Source of the DNA: Serratia symbiotica str. 'Cinara cedri'
GTDB taxonomy: Bacteria; Pseudomonadota; Gammaproteobacteria; Enterobacterales; Enterobacteriaceae
NCBI GenBank assembly: GCA_000238975.1
Contig: CP002295.1
Span: 1,602,299 to 1,666,298, forward strand
Direction of reading: 5' to 3'
Length of the DNA: 64,000 nt
In this document: piece after piece, positions 23,835-37,800 of the stretch
How positions within the stretch are numbered: position 1 is the stretch's first letter
Layout: the number at the start of each line of letters is the position of its first letter
The notes under the pieces: generated by a model
Told to the model about the DNA's origin: nothing
Seen by the model: only the letters and a program-made list of their open reading frames with translations
The model's database searches: none
Translations under genes and position numbers: made by a program

Positions 23835-25380
23835 TAAGTAAAGAATTATACGAGAAAATTACCTATATTTACCACTGTAACGACTACACTATAGTTATTA
23901 ACTTATGCATAAGATAATTAGCACCCTATTATATCTTAAGATTATTAAGATCCACTATCTACTTCTACCAAATAATCATTTAATATAAGCCTAATAAAGG
24001 CAAGCAATTTATTTATTATAGTACTATGATCGACAATTACTAATAATTAAGCTATATACACAGAATTATATCTTCAAATAAATAATAAGTATTATGTACT
24101 TTATAAAATCTACGCTCTATCACTAGTTAACTATTTTTATAAAACAAACATAATAATATATAAAATCATCTAAAATTAATTTTACTTGATAAAAATTATT
24201 TTTATTTATCATTCACATCATTTCTGGGATACCAGTATATCAAAAGAAGATCATATTTCACATTGCGTATAATTTATTAAAAATAAAAATATATGATCGA
24301 TTATTCATAAAAGATAATCTATTAATTTATTGTAAACATGTTTACTAACATACAGATTTAACTAGCTATCTAAGATAGCTAAGACACTTGCCTTTCTAGA
24401 TAATACTATATACATTAATATTATTTATAGGATACACTACCAATATATATAATACTTTTTGTCGCCAATTCTTATATATATTTATATAACTACTAAATCT
24501 GAAGCTCTATTGCACTATACAATAATTGTTGTGTACATAATTATATATTATCCATTAATTACAGTGCTTTTTAACGTCATAACCTGATAAAAATGCACAA
24601 ATAAACTATATATAAATATTAAATATATTAAATAATATTCTACACCATAGCCCTCCAATAACAAGAAAATAAATACATATTATCACTAACATTATTTATC
24701 TCAAAGAGATAAATAACAATATTTAGAACTCACTTACTCAATGAGGATAATTTATTTATCCTAAGCACATCTAATACTGTGTGCTTTTAACCTTCCTATC
24801 TTTAGTATTACAGGACACTATTTTTAGTATCTACCCCCACTATCAGATAATTGACACAGAAAATAAATACTTACTATGTTGTTTATTATTTAAACTAATA
24901 AACATCTATCTTAATCATTAACTTAACGTGTATTCTATCTATCACTCAATTTAATTTCAATCCAAAATATCATTATAATACTTACCTCATAAATTGCTAT
25001 ACCTCAGTTTATGAGGCAAGGCTATGAGGTAAAGCACGAAAACAGATTCATAAGTATTACTTATCACTATTTGGTCATTAATATTTTCATGACAAAGAAT
25101 CATGGCAATCACATTGTATATGCTATCTTATGATCTAATTACGTGTATTATATTACAAATTGTTAAAGATCAATAATGTAGGTGCATAAATGTCATTATA
25201 TCCTAAACCTGTGTTAAAATATACAACCATTCCTTATTAAATATTTGTTTAATAAGTTTAAAATACCCCTAATTAAATGTATAAAATATTTAATAAATAC
25301 GCTACAAATAAATTTATAATATCTAATATTTTATCGTATTACAATAAATATTTTTAAAATAAATCATTCTTCATTTTCTT
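23835..25380 (-). pseudogene. Eroded 16S rRNA gene
   Basis: The minus-strand 16S sequence is decayed but colinear with E. coli 16S. A 39-nt block at 23835-23873 matches the antisense 3' end without gaps at about half the bases. It continues into ACGACTACACTATAGTTATTAA (expected ACGACTTCACCCCAGTCATGAA). At 24027, TGATCGACAATTACTAATAA stands for TGATCCACGATTACTAGCGA, offset 192 against 182. TCATC near 24166, ATATTTCAC near 24253, GTATTAC near 24805 and CTCAGTT near 25003 keep to the expected ladder. TTCTTCATTTT near 25367 marks the 5' end. Most changes are toward A/T. The anti-Shine-Dalgarno end is destroyed, so no functional rRNA is made. A functional rRNA operon must exist elsewhere. Confidence 0.78.
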
Positions 25381-27314
25381 TAATTATTTAACAAAATATA
25401 GTACATTATACTTTCATCTATATGCACAGAAAATATCCATAAAAATTTACATAGAAAATTTAAGTATCTGATATACATACTTTTAATATGTAAACTAGAC
25501 ATAAGGACTCTTTTTGTCGCACATAATACCAATCTTAGTTGAAACTTATACAAGCAAACTTACCAAAGACTTTTTATATTACTTTATATTATAAAAACTC
25601 AAAATACCAAATAAATATTACAACAATCCCTCTTTCTGAGCCTTAAGATACTAAGAGAGTATAATAAAATTTATATTACTAAATTCGTAGACATATCGTT
25701 TACTACAGAGACTTGAACATCCTAAAAAAAGAACTACTGTGCGCTAGTTAACGCTATTAATATCACTCTAACGAGAAATTATAATGACCGATATCAGAAT
25801 AACCTCAATAGATTAGTTAAAGCTATTATAATAAAATATAGAATACCATTACTAGATACAATAATAAAAACATAACAACAAAAGAATAGAATATAGCATC
25901 TAAATAATCAGTATTAAGAAGTAGTGCCTCTTCCTCAACTAACCTAAATAATAATATACTAAGTATGTTAAAATATTAATATAAGTGTATTAAATTAATG
26001 ATAATGTATGCATATTAAAATAATAAAACATATTAACACAATTACAGAAAATCATAATAAATATTATGCTATTATTTTAATAAATTACAAAAGTGATCCA
26101 ATTTAATGCATTAGTATTTTCATTAAATAATTGAAAAGCATTATATCACCCTACCCATAAAAACATCTTGTATAATTACTTGACATATTAATTAACTTAT
26201 CACATTTTAAAAAAAATCAGCATAATACATTATAACACCTAAATTATAACTATTTTAATAATAAAATGTAAACACAAGATGAAAATAACTAATAATAGTA
26301 TGCGCTTTATACAAAAATAGTAAAATACTTTTTATACAAACAGATCAAAAGCTAAATATCCTGACGATCAGGACGTGATTTAAACATCAGCTAATTTATA
26401 TTATTAATACTAGTATTACATTTAAGTAGATAAAAAAATGTACTAAAGTAATCTACACGATAAACTAATATATGAATCTTCACCCTGTCATAATTGATGC
26501 TAATATTTTAGCTAATTCAAAATATGTGTATAAAACTATACTATAACTTACAGGTTAATAATATATTCATAATTAATCATATGGTTGATATAACTACTAT
26601 ACAAAATATCATTGACCTCTAATCTGTAGTAATATATATCTATACTAATCTCAATTATACACATTGCACAATAATAATAACTACATAAAATACGGATATG
26701 CTACCCTATGTTTATTAGCAAAATACGCACATTGTAAGTACACACTTGAAATATATTAAAAATAATTTGATAATACAGGATAATGATATTTAATAATGCA
26801 TACTCTAGATATAGCCTGATCAGTAAATATCATATTCAAGTCATGTTTAGTTGACAAACAAATACATAAACATTATATGATGTAGTATCTTACCTATAAT
26901 AACTAAATCAGTAACTATAAATATTATTGCCTATTTCATATTACTATTGATAACAATATCAATCTTAAAAGGATAAAACGTATACATTACGCTAAGATTG
27001 CCAACATTAAGATAATAAACAAACCCCTCACACTATGATCTTTTATCATAACTGCATAAACTTATTCACATTTGATAATAATCTTAATAAGGATGCTACT
27101 AATAGTATCGTATAGGATTCTATTACAGCAGTAAAATCAGAAAAAAATAATTGTAGCGACCAGTCCATGTTAAATCACCATAATCTTAAATAAAATATAC
27201 CACTTATACTATTACTGGTGGTATTGTTTATATTGCTAGTGACACTAGTATAATCGTACTTAGTGGTGCCTTTTACTACATATACTACAATATACGCTAT
27301 TAATAAAGCACTTG
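25381..27314. other. AT-rich non-coding stretch between 16S relic and purD
   Basis: In E. coli purH lies directly upstream of purD and faces away from an rRNA operon, so a purH relic of about 1.6 kb would be expected on the plus strand here. No PurH motif could be read, so purH is either eroded past recognition or deleted. No other gene was seen. The purD promoter should lie near 27.2 kb but could not be assigned. Confidence 0.5.
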
Positions 27315-28598
27315 ATGAACATTTTAATTATAGGTAACGGCGGGCGTGAACATGCGCTCGCCTGGAAAGCTTCTCAATCACGGCTGGCAAATAAAGTCTT
27401 TGTAGCGCCCGGCAATGCAGGCACAAAACTTGAAACAAAAATACAAAATGTAGGAATCTCCGATACTAATATTCAGGGATTACTTATCTTTGCTCAAAGT
27501 AATAATATCGATCTAACTATCGTTGGCTCAGAAACATCGCTAGTAATTGGTATAGTTGACGCCTTCCTAAATGCTGGACTGAAAATATTTGGACCTTCGC
27601 AAGCAGCTGCTCAATTAGAAACCTCTAAAGCTTTTACAAAAGATTTCCTGAAACGACATAAGATTCCCAGCGCCGAATACCAGTACTTCACTGAAGTGAA
27701 ACCAGCACTAGAATATATACGCAAAAAGGGTACTCCGATCGTTATTAAAGCTGATGGCCTAGCAGCTGGCAAAGGTGTCATTTTTGCTATGACAATTAAA
27801 GAAGCAGAAAGCGCAGTACACAACATGCTCATCGGTAATATTTTCGGCTATGCTGGAAACCGTATAATAGTGGAAGAGTTCATTGATGGTGAAGAAGCGA
27901 GCTTTATTGTAATGGTTGATGGTAAAAATATAGTACCTATGGCAACTAGCCAAGATCATAAGAGAGTTGGTGATGGTGATACTGGCCTAAATACTGGTGG
28001 TATGGGTGCTTACTCTCCAGCTCCCGTAGTAACTGATAAAATTTATAAATACGTAATAGAACAAATTATTTACCCAACAGTACGAGGCATGGCGGCAGAA
28101 GGAAATATTTATGTTGGTTTTCTATATGCTGGACTCATGATTACTACTGACGGCCCGCCAAAAGTAATTGAGTTTAATTGCCGTTTTGGTGATCCAGAAG
28201 CTCAACCAATAATGTTACGTCTACGATCAGACTTAGTAGAACTATGCTTGGCAGGGACAGAAGGTAACTTAGTTGAAAAAAATCCTAAATGGGATGAACG
28301 TCCTGCACTAGGAGTAGTACTAGCAACAGTTGGCTACCCGGGTCATTACCAGCGTGGCCAGATTATTAAGGGGTTATCACAACAGGAAAGGAACAATGTT
28401 AAAATATTCCATGCTGGTACATCTATACAAGGTAATGAAATAGTAACAAGCGGTGGCAGAGTGCTCTGTGTAACTGCTCTAGGAGAAACCATTAAGCAAG
28501 CACAACAACGAGCTTATCAGTCGATAACTAGTATCCAATGGCCGGGTCACTTTTATCGCAAGGATATTGGCTATCGAGCAATCATGCGTGATAAGTGA
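27315..28598 (+). CDS. purD: Phosphoribosylamine-glycine ligase
   Basis: PurD joins glycine to phosphoribosylamine with ATP, the second step of de novo purine synthesis. The 427-residue protein matches E. coli PurD (429). It has the N-terminal GNGGREHALAWK, the ATP-grasp segment VIKADGLAAGKGVI, the EEFIDGEEASFIVMVDG block, TGGMGAYSPAPV and the metal-site EFNCRFGDPEAQ. A TTG lies directly before the ATG, but the ATG at 27315 matches the family start. No good ribosome-binding site is visible. Its usual operon partner purH is not recognisable upstream. It sits beside the rRNA-operon ghost, matching the E. coli purHD-rrnE neighbourhood. Confidence 0.97.
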   Translation: MNILIIGNGGREHALAWKASQSRLANKVFVAPGNAGTKLETKIQNVGISDTNIQGLLIFAQSNNIDLTIVGSETSLVIGIVDAFLNAGLKIFGPSQAAAQLETSKAFTKDFLKRHKIPSAEYQYFTEVKPALEYIRKKGTPIVIKADGLAAGKGVIFAMTIKEAESAVHNMLIGNIFGYAGNRIIVEEFIDGEEASFIVMVDGKNIVPMATSQDHKRVGDGDTGLNTGGMGAYSPAPVVTDKIYKYVIEQIIYPTVRGMAAEGNIYVGFLYAGLMITTDGPPKVIEFNCRFGDPEAQPIMLRLRSDLVELCLAGTEGNLVEKNPKWDERPALGVVLATVGYPGHYQRGQIIKGLSQQERNNVKIFHAGTSIQGNEIVTSGGRVLCVTALGETIKQAQQRAYQSITSIQWPGHFYRKDIGYRAIMRDK

Positions 28599-30777
28599 TC
28601 TAAGTATCACACACCACTCTATACTAAGTGACTCTTTTACTGTCATCGCTCAGCTCGTGGTAAACAACACAAGCAATAATAGTTGACCTCAGGCTGCTTC
28701 ATATGATACCTTTTAGTAAACTAGCCCAAATAAGTCATACTCACTAATTGACTACTATTATTATAGTCTGCACTCTATTTAATCTAAGATCTGGAATTAA
28801 TATACTATATTAAATTTAATTATTACTACCCATACATACCTCGCAATAAACCAACCTTATATTACATTAGCTTTATATCACTCACTAAAAAACACCCAAT
28901 TTACTTAAGCGAGCAATAACAGCTAGTATTCATATACTAAAATAGTATTACCGAAAAATAACTTATACTAAAATAACTTATACTAAATAGAAAGTTCACA
29001 TTACATACGTAATATGTGCTATATTAATACTAATAAAATTTAGATAAGTAGCATATAAACTATTACTAGCATTAATGTACTTAATTTAGCACATTAAGCA
29101 ACGTTAATATTCATAAAATAAGACAGGGCTTGTATTATCTTGAAGCTAGACCTATAGATACTACCCAGTATCTGGATACAATACTATAAGTATACTTGCA
29201 ATATCAAAACATGATAAATCAACAATAAAAAACTGCTTACAGTAAATAGACATATATACGAACGGCAATCGCAAATACGTAAAGGTAGATAGCAAGACAA
29301 TCAGCCAATAATGTCTATATTAGACTAACATCAACACCAATTTAATTAAAGATACAAATAATGTTCCTCATGAATAAAAATAGAGGACAATTTACTATTT
29401 AGTACCTACATAATGCCCACAATAAATAAAATTTTTACTTATTGTGATTATTTTTATATCTGAGTATATTTTTTATAATATCATGAACCTATAAATAATA
29501 TTTATAACAAAAATAACAGTGTGTTTTAGCAGATACTGAATATAACTAGAACGAGTCACATTTTATAATATGACAAAAATAGAAATTATTAGGTCAGCAC
29601 GACTAAACTCCTGCCCCTACATGTAATATATCCCCGGATCTTATTGATCTAGTTAACTATTACGATCAATATTAACATATTAATCATAATTTATTATATG
29701 TTAATTTTAGAATATGATAATAAAGTACTATGCCGTCAAACGTAATCTACCAATAATCAATATTATAATTCATACGCAGTATACAAACTAACCATAAAAA
29801 CTAGTTCAATATTGCTAAATTATATACTCTATGAGACCTGTATAAATAGGTTTACATAGCATATTGTGTACTCTATTATACGTTGATTCCATTATAATTT
29901 ATCTACAATTAGTATCACTATATTTATAGATGATATGATAAACAGTACTAAAAATAAAAACATCATTAGCATTAGTCTAACGCTCGAATTTAAGAGAAAA
30001 TAAAATGCTATATAAAATTATTATTACTAATGCATACTATTGCATAAATCTTTACTCCTTTTTCTTAAAAAACTTAAATCAAATAAATTAAAAATTACTA
30101 ATATTATTACTATTTTAGAGTGTATAATAATCACCCTGAAAATTACATATAAGTTATTAATAAATAATTTATTAATAACTTATATGTAATAAATTTTGAT
30201 ATAAACCAGTAAATTGTTCGCTATTATTTTTGGAGTAGTCGTAAATATAAAAAGATAATTATAACACACCTTATCGTACAATAATTACACAAATGATTAT
30301 TCTTTGTATTTTAATAAGATAAACACCGTAAAAGATCTAGATAAAAACAAATGCTAACTATATAACATATTTTAGCTCATGCGCTTCAAGAAAAGCATTG
30401 ATTATCTCAATAAGGTATTATAAGCAAATAATAATATATCTATTAACAAATATTTATTTAATATTTTATAAAAAATTACTATCAAACAAATTACTATGCG
30501 TCATTTTATAAAAAAATAAAAATTAGAAATAAATATCAATATAAGATATAAGCGATAAGATATAAGAGTAACAATACTGGCGATTTAATACTTTCGTGTA
30601 AAATTTATTATCGATTAATGATAGCGACCAGTATTACTTATCTTACTAATTAAAAATAATATAAACTTACCAACAATAAGTACTACTATATTCACTAAAA
30701 ATTTTTTAACAAGAGTTAACAGCGAAACACTATCATTATTAAAAATATAGCAATTCAATATTTATGATATTATACCA
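28599..30777. other. AT-rich non-coding stretch between convergent purD and hemE
   Basis: In E. coli hupA, yjaG and nfi occupy this interval; none is readable. A patch at 28640-28710 is richer in G+C than its surroundings but was not identified. Two adjacent copies of AATAACTTATACTAA occur near 28964-28993. The stand-out element is the 49-bp palindrome at 30142-30190, listed separately. Confidence 0.55.
30142..30190. repeat. 49-bp AT-rich palindrome (24-bp arms, 1-nt centre)
   Basis: Bases 30142-30165 and 30167-30190 are exact reverse complements around a single A. The core reads AAGTTATTAATAAAT and its mirror. It lies in the convergent gap after purD and before the hemE 3' end (588 bp away). 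A perfect 24-bp inversion is far longer than the other palindromes here and could extrude as a cruciform. No flanking T-run or target-site duplication was seen, so neither a terminator nor an insertion element is proven. Confidence 0.85.
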
Positions 30778-31842
30778 TTAACAATGATATTTCACTGACT
30801 GATTATGAACTGCTTCAATTAACGCGCCAGTATTAACCAACGATGCGTCATGATGAATTCCATGTCCTAAATTAAACACATGACCTTCACCATAACCAAA
30901 ACCAGCCAAAATACTTTCTACTTCCTGGCCAATACGTTTTGGTGTAGCATAGAGTATAGATGGGTCCATATTACCTTGTAATGCAACCTTATCACCCACG
31001 CGACGACGTGCGTCAGCAATATCTGTTACCCAATCTAACCCTAATGCATCGCAACCAGTAGAGGCCATTACTTCTAACCACTGCCCCCCCCCTTTAGTAA
31101 ACAATGTCACTGGTATATAGCGCCCATCATTTTTACGTAGCAAGCTGTCGACAATCTTATGCATATAATAAAGTGAGAATTCACAATAATCACGGCTAGT
31201 TAATACCCCGCCCCAAGTATCAAATACCATCACAGACTGTACACCAGCCTTTATCTGAGCATTAAGATATAAAATCGCGCTATCAGCTAACTTAGTAAGT
31301 AATAAGTGTAAGGTGTTAGGTTCAGCATACATCATTTTTTTTAGCTTAGTAAAAACCTTACTACTGCCACCTTCGACCATATAAGTGGCTAATGTCCATG
31401 GACTACCAGAAAAACCAATCAAAGGTACCATACCTTTTAATTCACGACGAATAGCACGCACTGCATTCATAACGTAACTTAATTCAACCTCCGGATCAAA
31501 TAGTGGTAATTTTTCTACATCGGAGCGACTAGTAACTGTATAAGAAAAGCGAGGTCCTTCACTTTTCGTAAAATATAGCCCGAGACCCATTGCATCAGGA
31601 ATAGTCAGGATATCAGAAAATAGTATAGCAGCATCTAATGCATAGCGACGCAGTGGCTGCAGTGTCGCCTCACATGCTAATTCCGCACTTTTACACAATG
31701 ACATAAAATCACCAGCCTGGGCACGAATCTCCTTATACTCAGGTAAATAACGACCTGCCTGGCGCATAATCCATACTGGAGTCATATCTACCGCTTGACG
31801 TAATAGGGCGCGCAGATATCGATCATTTCTTAACTTATTCAT
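30778..31842 (-). CDS. hemE: Uroporphyrinogen decarboxylase
   Basis: HemE decarboxylates uroporphyrinogen III to coproporphyrinogen III in heme synthesis. At 354 residues it equals the E. coli protein. Visible are [15 protein letters not shown] (residues 22-36), the signature [25 protein letters not shown], and the C-terminal [16 protein letters not shown] precedes the ATG. The gene contains a run of nine G on its own strand (31084-31092, three GGG codons for Gly in TKGGGQW), a slippage-prone tract that is still in frame. The divergent thiC riboswitch lies 136 bp upstream; E. coli has nudC and rsd in between, so they were deleted. Confidence 0.97.
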   Translation of the reverse strand: MNKLRNDRYLRALLRQAVDMTPVWIMRQAGRYLPEYKEIRAQAGDFMSLCKSAELACEATLQPLRRYALDAAILFSDILTIPDAMGLGLYFTKSEGPRFSYTVTSRSDVEKLPLFDPEVELSYVMNAVRAIRRELKGMVPLIGFSGSPWTLATYMVEGGSSKVFTKLKKMMYAEPNTLHLLLTKLADSAILYLNAQIKAGVQSVMVFDTWGGVLTSRDYCEFSLYYMHKIVDSLLRKNDGRYIPVTLFTKGGGQWLEVMASTGCDALGLDWVTDIADARRRVGDKVALQGNMDPSILYATPKRIGQEVESILAGFGYGEGHVFNLGHGIHHDASLVNTGALIEAVHNQSVKYHC

Positions 31843-31978
31843 TTACAAAGCTTCCTTAATTATCCGCATAAGATTATATATTATAAGCGCCGTACTTTAC
31901 CGTGCTCATAACTTGTACTTCTTATAATATACTAGGGGATAAGCTTGTAGTTTTTATTCTCTCTCCTATACTGAAGCA

Positions 31979-32094
31979 TCTTGTCGGAGTGCTTAGCGCC
32001 TAATTTATACAATACAATTAGCTAAGCTGAGACCGTTCATTCGGGATCCGTGGAACCTGATCGGGTTAGCACCTGCGAAGGGAACAAGAGTAAT
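31979..32094 (+). promoter_or_regulatory. TPP (THI-box) riboswitch of thiC
   Basis: The leader of thiC carries the conserved thiamine-pyrophosphate aptamer: CTTGTCGGAGTGC, then GCTGAGACCGTTCATTCGG, GGAACCTGATCGGGTTAGCA, and the closing CCTGCGAAGGGAACAAGAG. The P1 helix can form between CTTGT (31980-31984) and ACAAG (32084-32088). The core CTGAGA and the pyrophosphate-helix bases (GTGGAACCTGATC...CCTGCGAAGGGA) are intact, so ligand sensing is probably preserved. It lies 122 bp before the thiC ATG on the same strand. Confidence 0.95.
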
Positions 32095-32125
32095 CTATTA
32101 CTATAGGCAGGATATCTTACTATAT

Positions 32126-34162
<2,037 letters not shown>

Positions 34163-34163
<1 letters not shown>

Positions 34164-34850
34164 TGATTAATATAACGAGCCTATATTACAATAGAACATT
34201 TAGACTTGACTGTTCTCACTTAATAATTAATAGTGTTACATGGATTGGTTCACAACTAATAATTCAATATCAGACCTTATACCGTACTCTAAAGTTAGAA
34301 ATATTTAGATAGCTTAAATTTAATAGCTATGCTTATAATCAGTGATTAAGAGTATTACTTCGTAATAATAAACTAACGCTAACTCTTGCGTTACAGCCCT
34401 TATATGCTGAGATAAAGTATATTACGCTAACATAAAGGTGAAGAGGGTAAAGATATGAAATATACAAAAAACTATAGCACTAAATTACTTTGGTAACGGA
34501 TAGTAACACTTACTCTAACCGCATGCTAGCAAATAGCATGCGGTGGAGATAAGAAATAACAAATAAGAGTAATTATTTATAATGATTATATACAGCTACC
34601 CATAAAACGAACATATTATTTATAACTAACCATTATATAATATACGTCATTATCCTACAAGGCTAAAATTATACTTTATCGACAGTATCACTAAAAATAA
34701 AACTATAACCAGCGCGAGTGGATATCATAACTATGCTATCAATGGTGAAACTCATTAACCTGGCATATAGAGCTAAAGGTCTTAAGTATACTGGACTAAC
34801 ACTATTATCTAGAGCACTGAGATAAATCTCACACTTTAATATTCTCTTCG
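34163..34850 (+). pseudogene. thiE: Decayed thiE (thiamine-phosphate synthase)
   Basis: An ATG overlapping the thiC stop (TAATG) opens 49 codons that read FRLDCSHLIINSVTWIGS and then YRTLKLEI, ended by TAG at 34310-34312. E. coli ThiE has FRLGLYPVVDSVQWIER and VRTLQLRIKD at that point. Further relics follow in order: LIISD near 34342 (ThiE LFIND), IALNYF near 34480 (IALGHVF), YAINGE near 34735 (VAIGGI) and TGLTLLSRAL near 34790 (TGVGSIAVVSAI). Length is near normal (about 690 bp). Multiple stops and frame changes exclude function. Position directly after thiC is that of the enteric thiCEFSGH operon. Confidence 0.75.
34518..34544. repeat. GC-rich 11-bp hairpin inside the thiE relic
   Basis: ACCGCATGCTA, loop GCAAA, TAGCATGCGGT is a perfect stem, with more G+C than the flanking eroded sequence. 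No T-run follows on either strand. Its location within decayed thiE suggests it arose or was kept after the gene died, perhaps ending or stabilising the thiC transcript, but this is inference. Confidence 0.6.
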
Positions 34851-37800
34851 TACAATCTTATATTCACAGTAAATAAAACACTATTAATAAATCATAGCAA
34901 AGTGCAATTATATAATACAGAAAAACATTCACGCTAAGACTAAATTATTAACACTAGGACTTTTCTGTTAATAAAAATGATAAATATTATTTGAGCCTAA
35001 ATAAAATTAACTCTAGTGTAAACATCATATTTATATCGTAATTAAAGTAGCAACCAGATTAATAAATACCTAACAATAGTTAAATGTCATAAAATATAAC
35101 AAGCGATATATAAAGCAGTGACTAATACTTCTTTTATGCAGCATAATGCATAACAAAACCAAATTATCCTAATTTTAAACCAAGTAATCTTCTCACCTGA
35201 TATAAAGAAGTACCATATAAAAACATAATTAAATAATTAATTACTATACATGAAATAATTAACTAATTAATTAATTAATATTATCACTTTACTTAAGTTA
35301 ATATAGCATAATTAATTAGATAGCACTTTAATGATCAAGTAAATAATGTCTTTATGTACTGACTAGTAAATATAAAGGATGATAATATACTTCTATTAGA
35401 AGAAGAAACTATAAATCATCATGCCAAAAATAATCAATAATAATTGAATTATATTCTTATGTACTAATATAGATAAATTCATGACTGTATATTAATACAA
35501 AATACTCTACAAAACATAAGATAATAGTTAATGATTGTAAATATAAAACAAAGCAATTTTCTTAACTATGATAATTTATACTATTATTACCGCAATAGTC
35601 AGGTATATATAATCTATATAATATTATAGCACTATAATTAATGACAAAACAATATTTTAGTACAAAGATAATGAAATAATACTCAACACAAGCGAGATAA
35701 AATCTAGATTCAATCTTACTGTAAATATTTATGATATATCTTTCTTAATGCACTAAAAATAAAAAATATAAATCCTAAGTCATAGATTATTTTATAATGC
35801 TACATAACTACGTGACCAATTGAGTACCAAATAAAACAGTAGGAAAAGTATAATACTTACCTTAGTAACTTACTACAACATAGCTATTTACTCTAAAAAC
35901 GCAATGTTCGTACTCATTAATGATTAACATTACTCTAAAGTTAGGACATACAAGGACATATACGTAGTGATACCTATGCTGTATTTTCATGTACCTTAAA
36001 ACAAATAACTTATAATATTATAAATTAAATTATTTTAGTTATTCTACTGATTTTTAAATATCTAAGCATTACTCATTACCTTTAACTATTATTCTGTCTA
36101 TTTAATATAAATATAAAAATACACTTTCTATAGTTTTCCAAGGAAAAGTCTTATGGGTATCAATATACTAAAGAAAATAGATCATAAATATCTAATTACT
36201 ATAAGTAATATTTAATATTGAGGCAACTACTAATAGCAAGTTAATTAAATACTCTTAGTTAATAACTAATAATACTATAATTTTTTAAACTTTTACCTTT
36301 TTTCTTAAACACAAACATCACCACAAATAAAAAATGCAAAAAGAATATTTATTAATCAACTTAGATATGACTTAACTAATATTATCTATTTTTTAAAACT
36401 ATATTTATGAAATTATACTAATAATAAGATTAGTAATATATGATATTAAATATCTATCACTCTATTGATTATTACCTAACATTTAACTACTATTTTGCCT
36501 AGATACCATTTGATATTGCCTGATAAATAATACTGATAATTAATATGAGATAAAACTATAAATAACAATTTTCGATTTATTCAATATCTTTATAGATATT
36601 ATTAAGTGCAATTAACTGCCTATATGCCATAGTATATACAACTTATAGTTTATTAACTAATATAACTAATTATATCATAAATTAAATATATATTTCAGTA
36701 TGACTGCTTATACACGCAATAAAGCGATACCTAAGACGATAAAATACATACAGCATCACTAAAAAAATTGCTAGCATTAGTTATTAACCACATTTTTATT
36801 ACACAGACACAAAGTTGTCTTAATACATTAAGACCAAATAAAGTATAGTAGATAATATATATAATTGCATATATATTTAAAAATATAGATCTAAAAATAT
36901 CAATATCAATATCAAAGAACATTAAATATTGCGATCTAATTTAAGCACCAGATTTAATATAATTGATAACCATTTAACCAACACGATAATTTATGTGATC
37001 TATATCATCCACCAGCACGTATATGTTCATTAAATAAATATTAATAATATTCATATATTTACCTACGCCAATGAATATATACAGTAATCAATATAAATTA
37101 TACTTATTTAAATGTTTAACTAACATAAAAATCATTTAATTATGACTATCTAGTCTCTTGATAAAAAATAATACTAAATGATTGATGTAGTAATATAATT
37201 AAAATATTTACTTAACTAATATCACCTAAGATTTATTGATAGAGAAAAATATTGCCTAAAACCAAGATAATACCTTTTCTCCTGTACAGAAGAAAATACT
37301 ATTAAATATATATTTAAGCATCTAATTAGTATACTATAATTTATTACTATAATAATATACTAATGAAATATTAATTATTTATAATATTCAGCATATATAA
37401 AATATTTTTGCTGCTTAATATGGCTATTATATCATCTTAATTTAATATATTAAATAATATCAATTAATAATATTGATATATTAAAGCTAAATACTTATTT
37501 AAAATAACAATTATGCTATATTAATTATATTTTTACTTTCTGTTCTAAGTATAAAACTTATACTATCACAATTTTATATATAAAATTTTCTTCTAATTAT
37601 ATAAGGCTCCAAGATAACTTACATGCTCCTAAAATCAGTAAACTGCAAAAAAGTAAATAAGATTTATGGTATCAACACAAACAACCAGTATATACTATAG
37701 CTATCATGATAAGAATAATAACAAATAACCTTGATAACCTAAAAAAAGAAAAAAGTAAAAAAGATAAATTTTATAAATTAAAAACACTTTAAGTGTACTA

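Noticed and set aside
24692..24716. Hairpin TTATTTATCTC-AAA-GAGATAAATAA as a terminator
   Set aside because: It lies inside the 16S relic with no upstream gene and no T-run.
25690..25770. tRNA-like block containing ACTTGAACATC
   Set aside because: Only a T-loop-like segment; no acceptor, D or anticodon stem can be drawn.
25381..27314. purH relic upstream of purD
   Set aside because: Expected from E. coli order, but no PurH motif was readable in the plus-strand frames.
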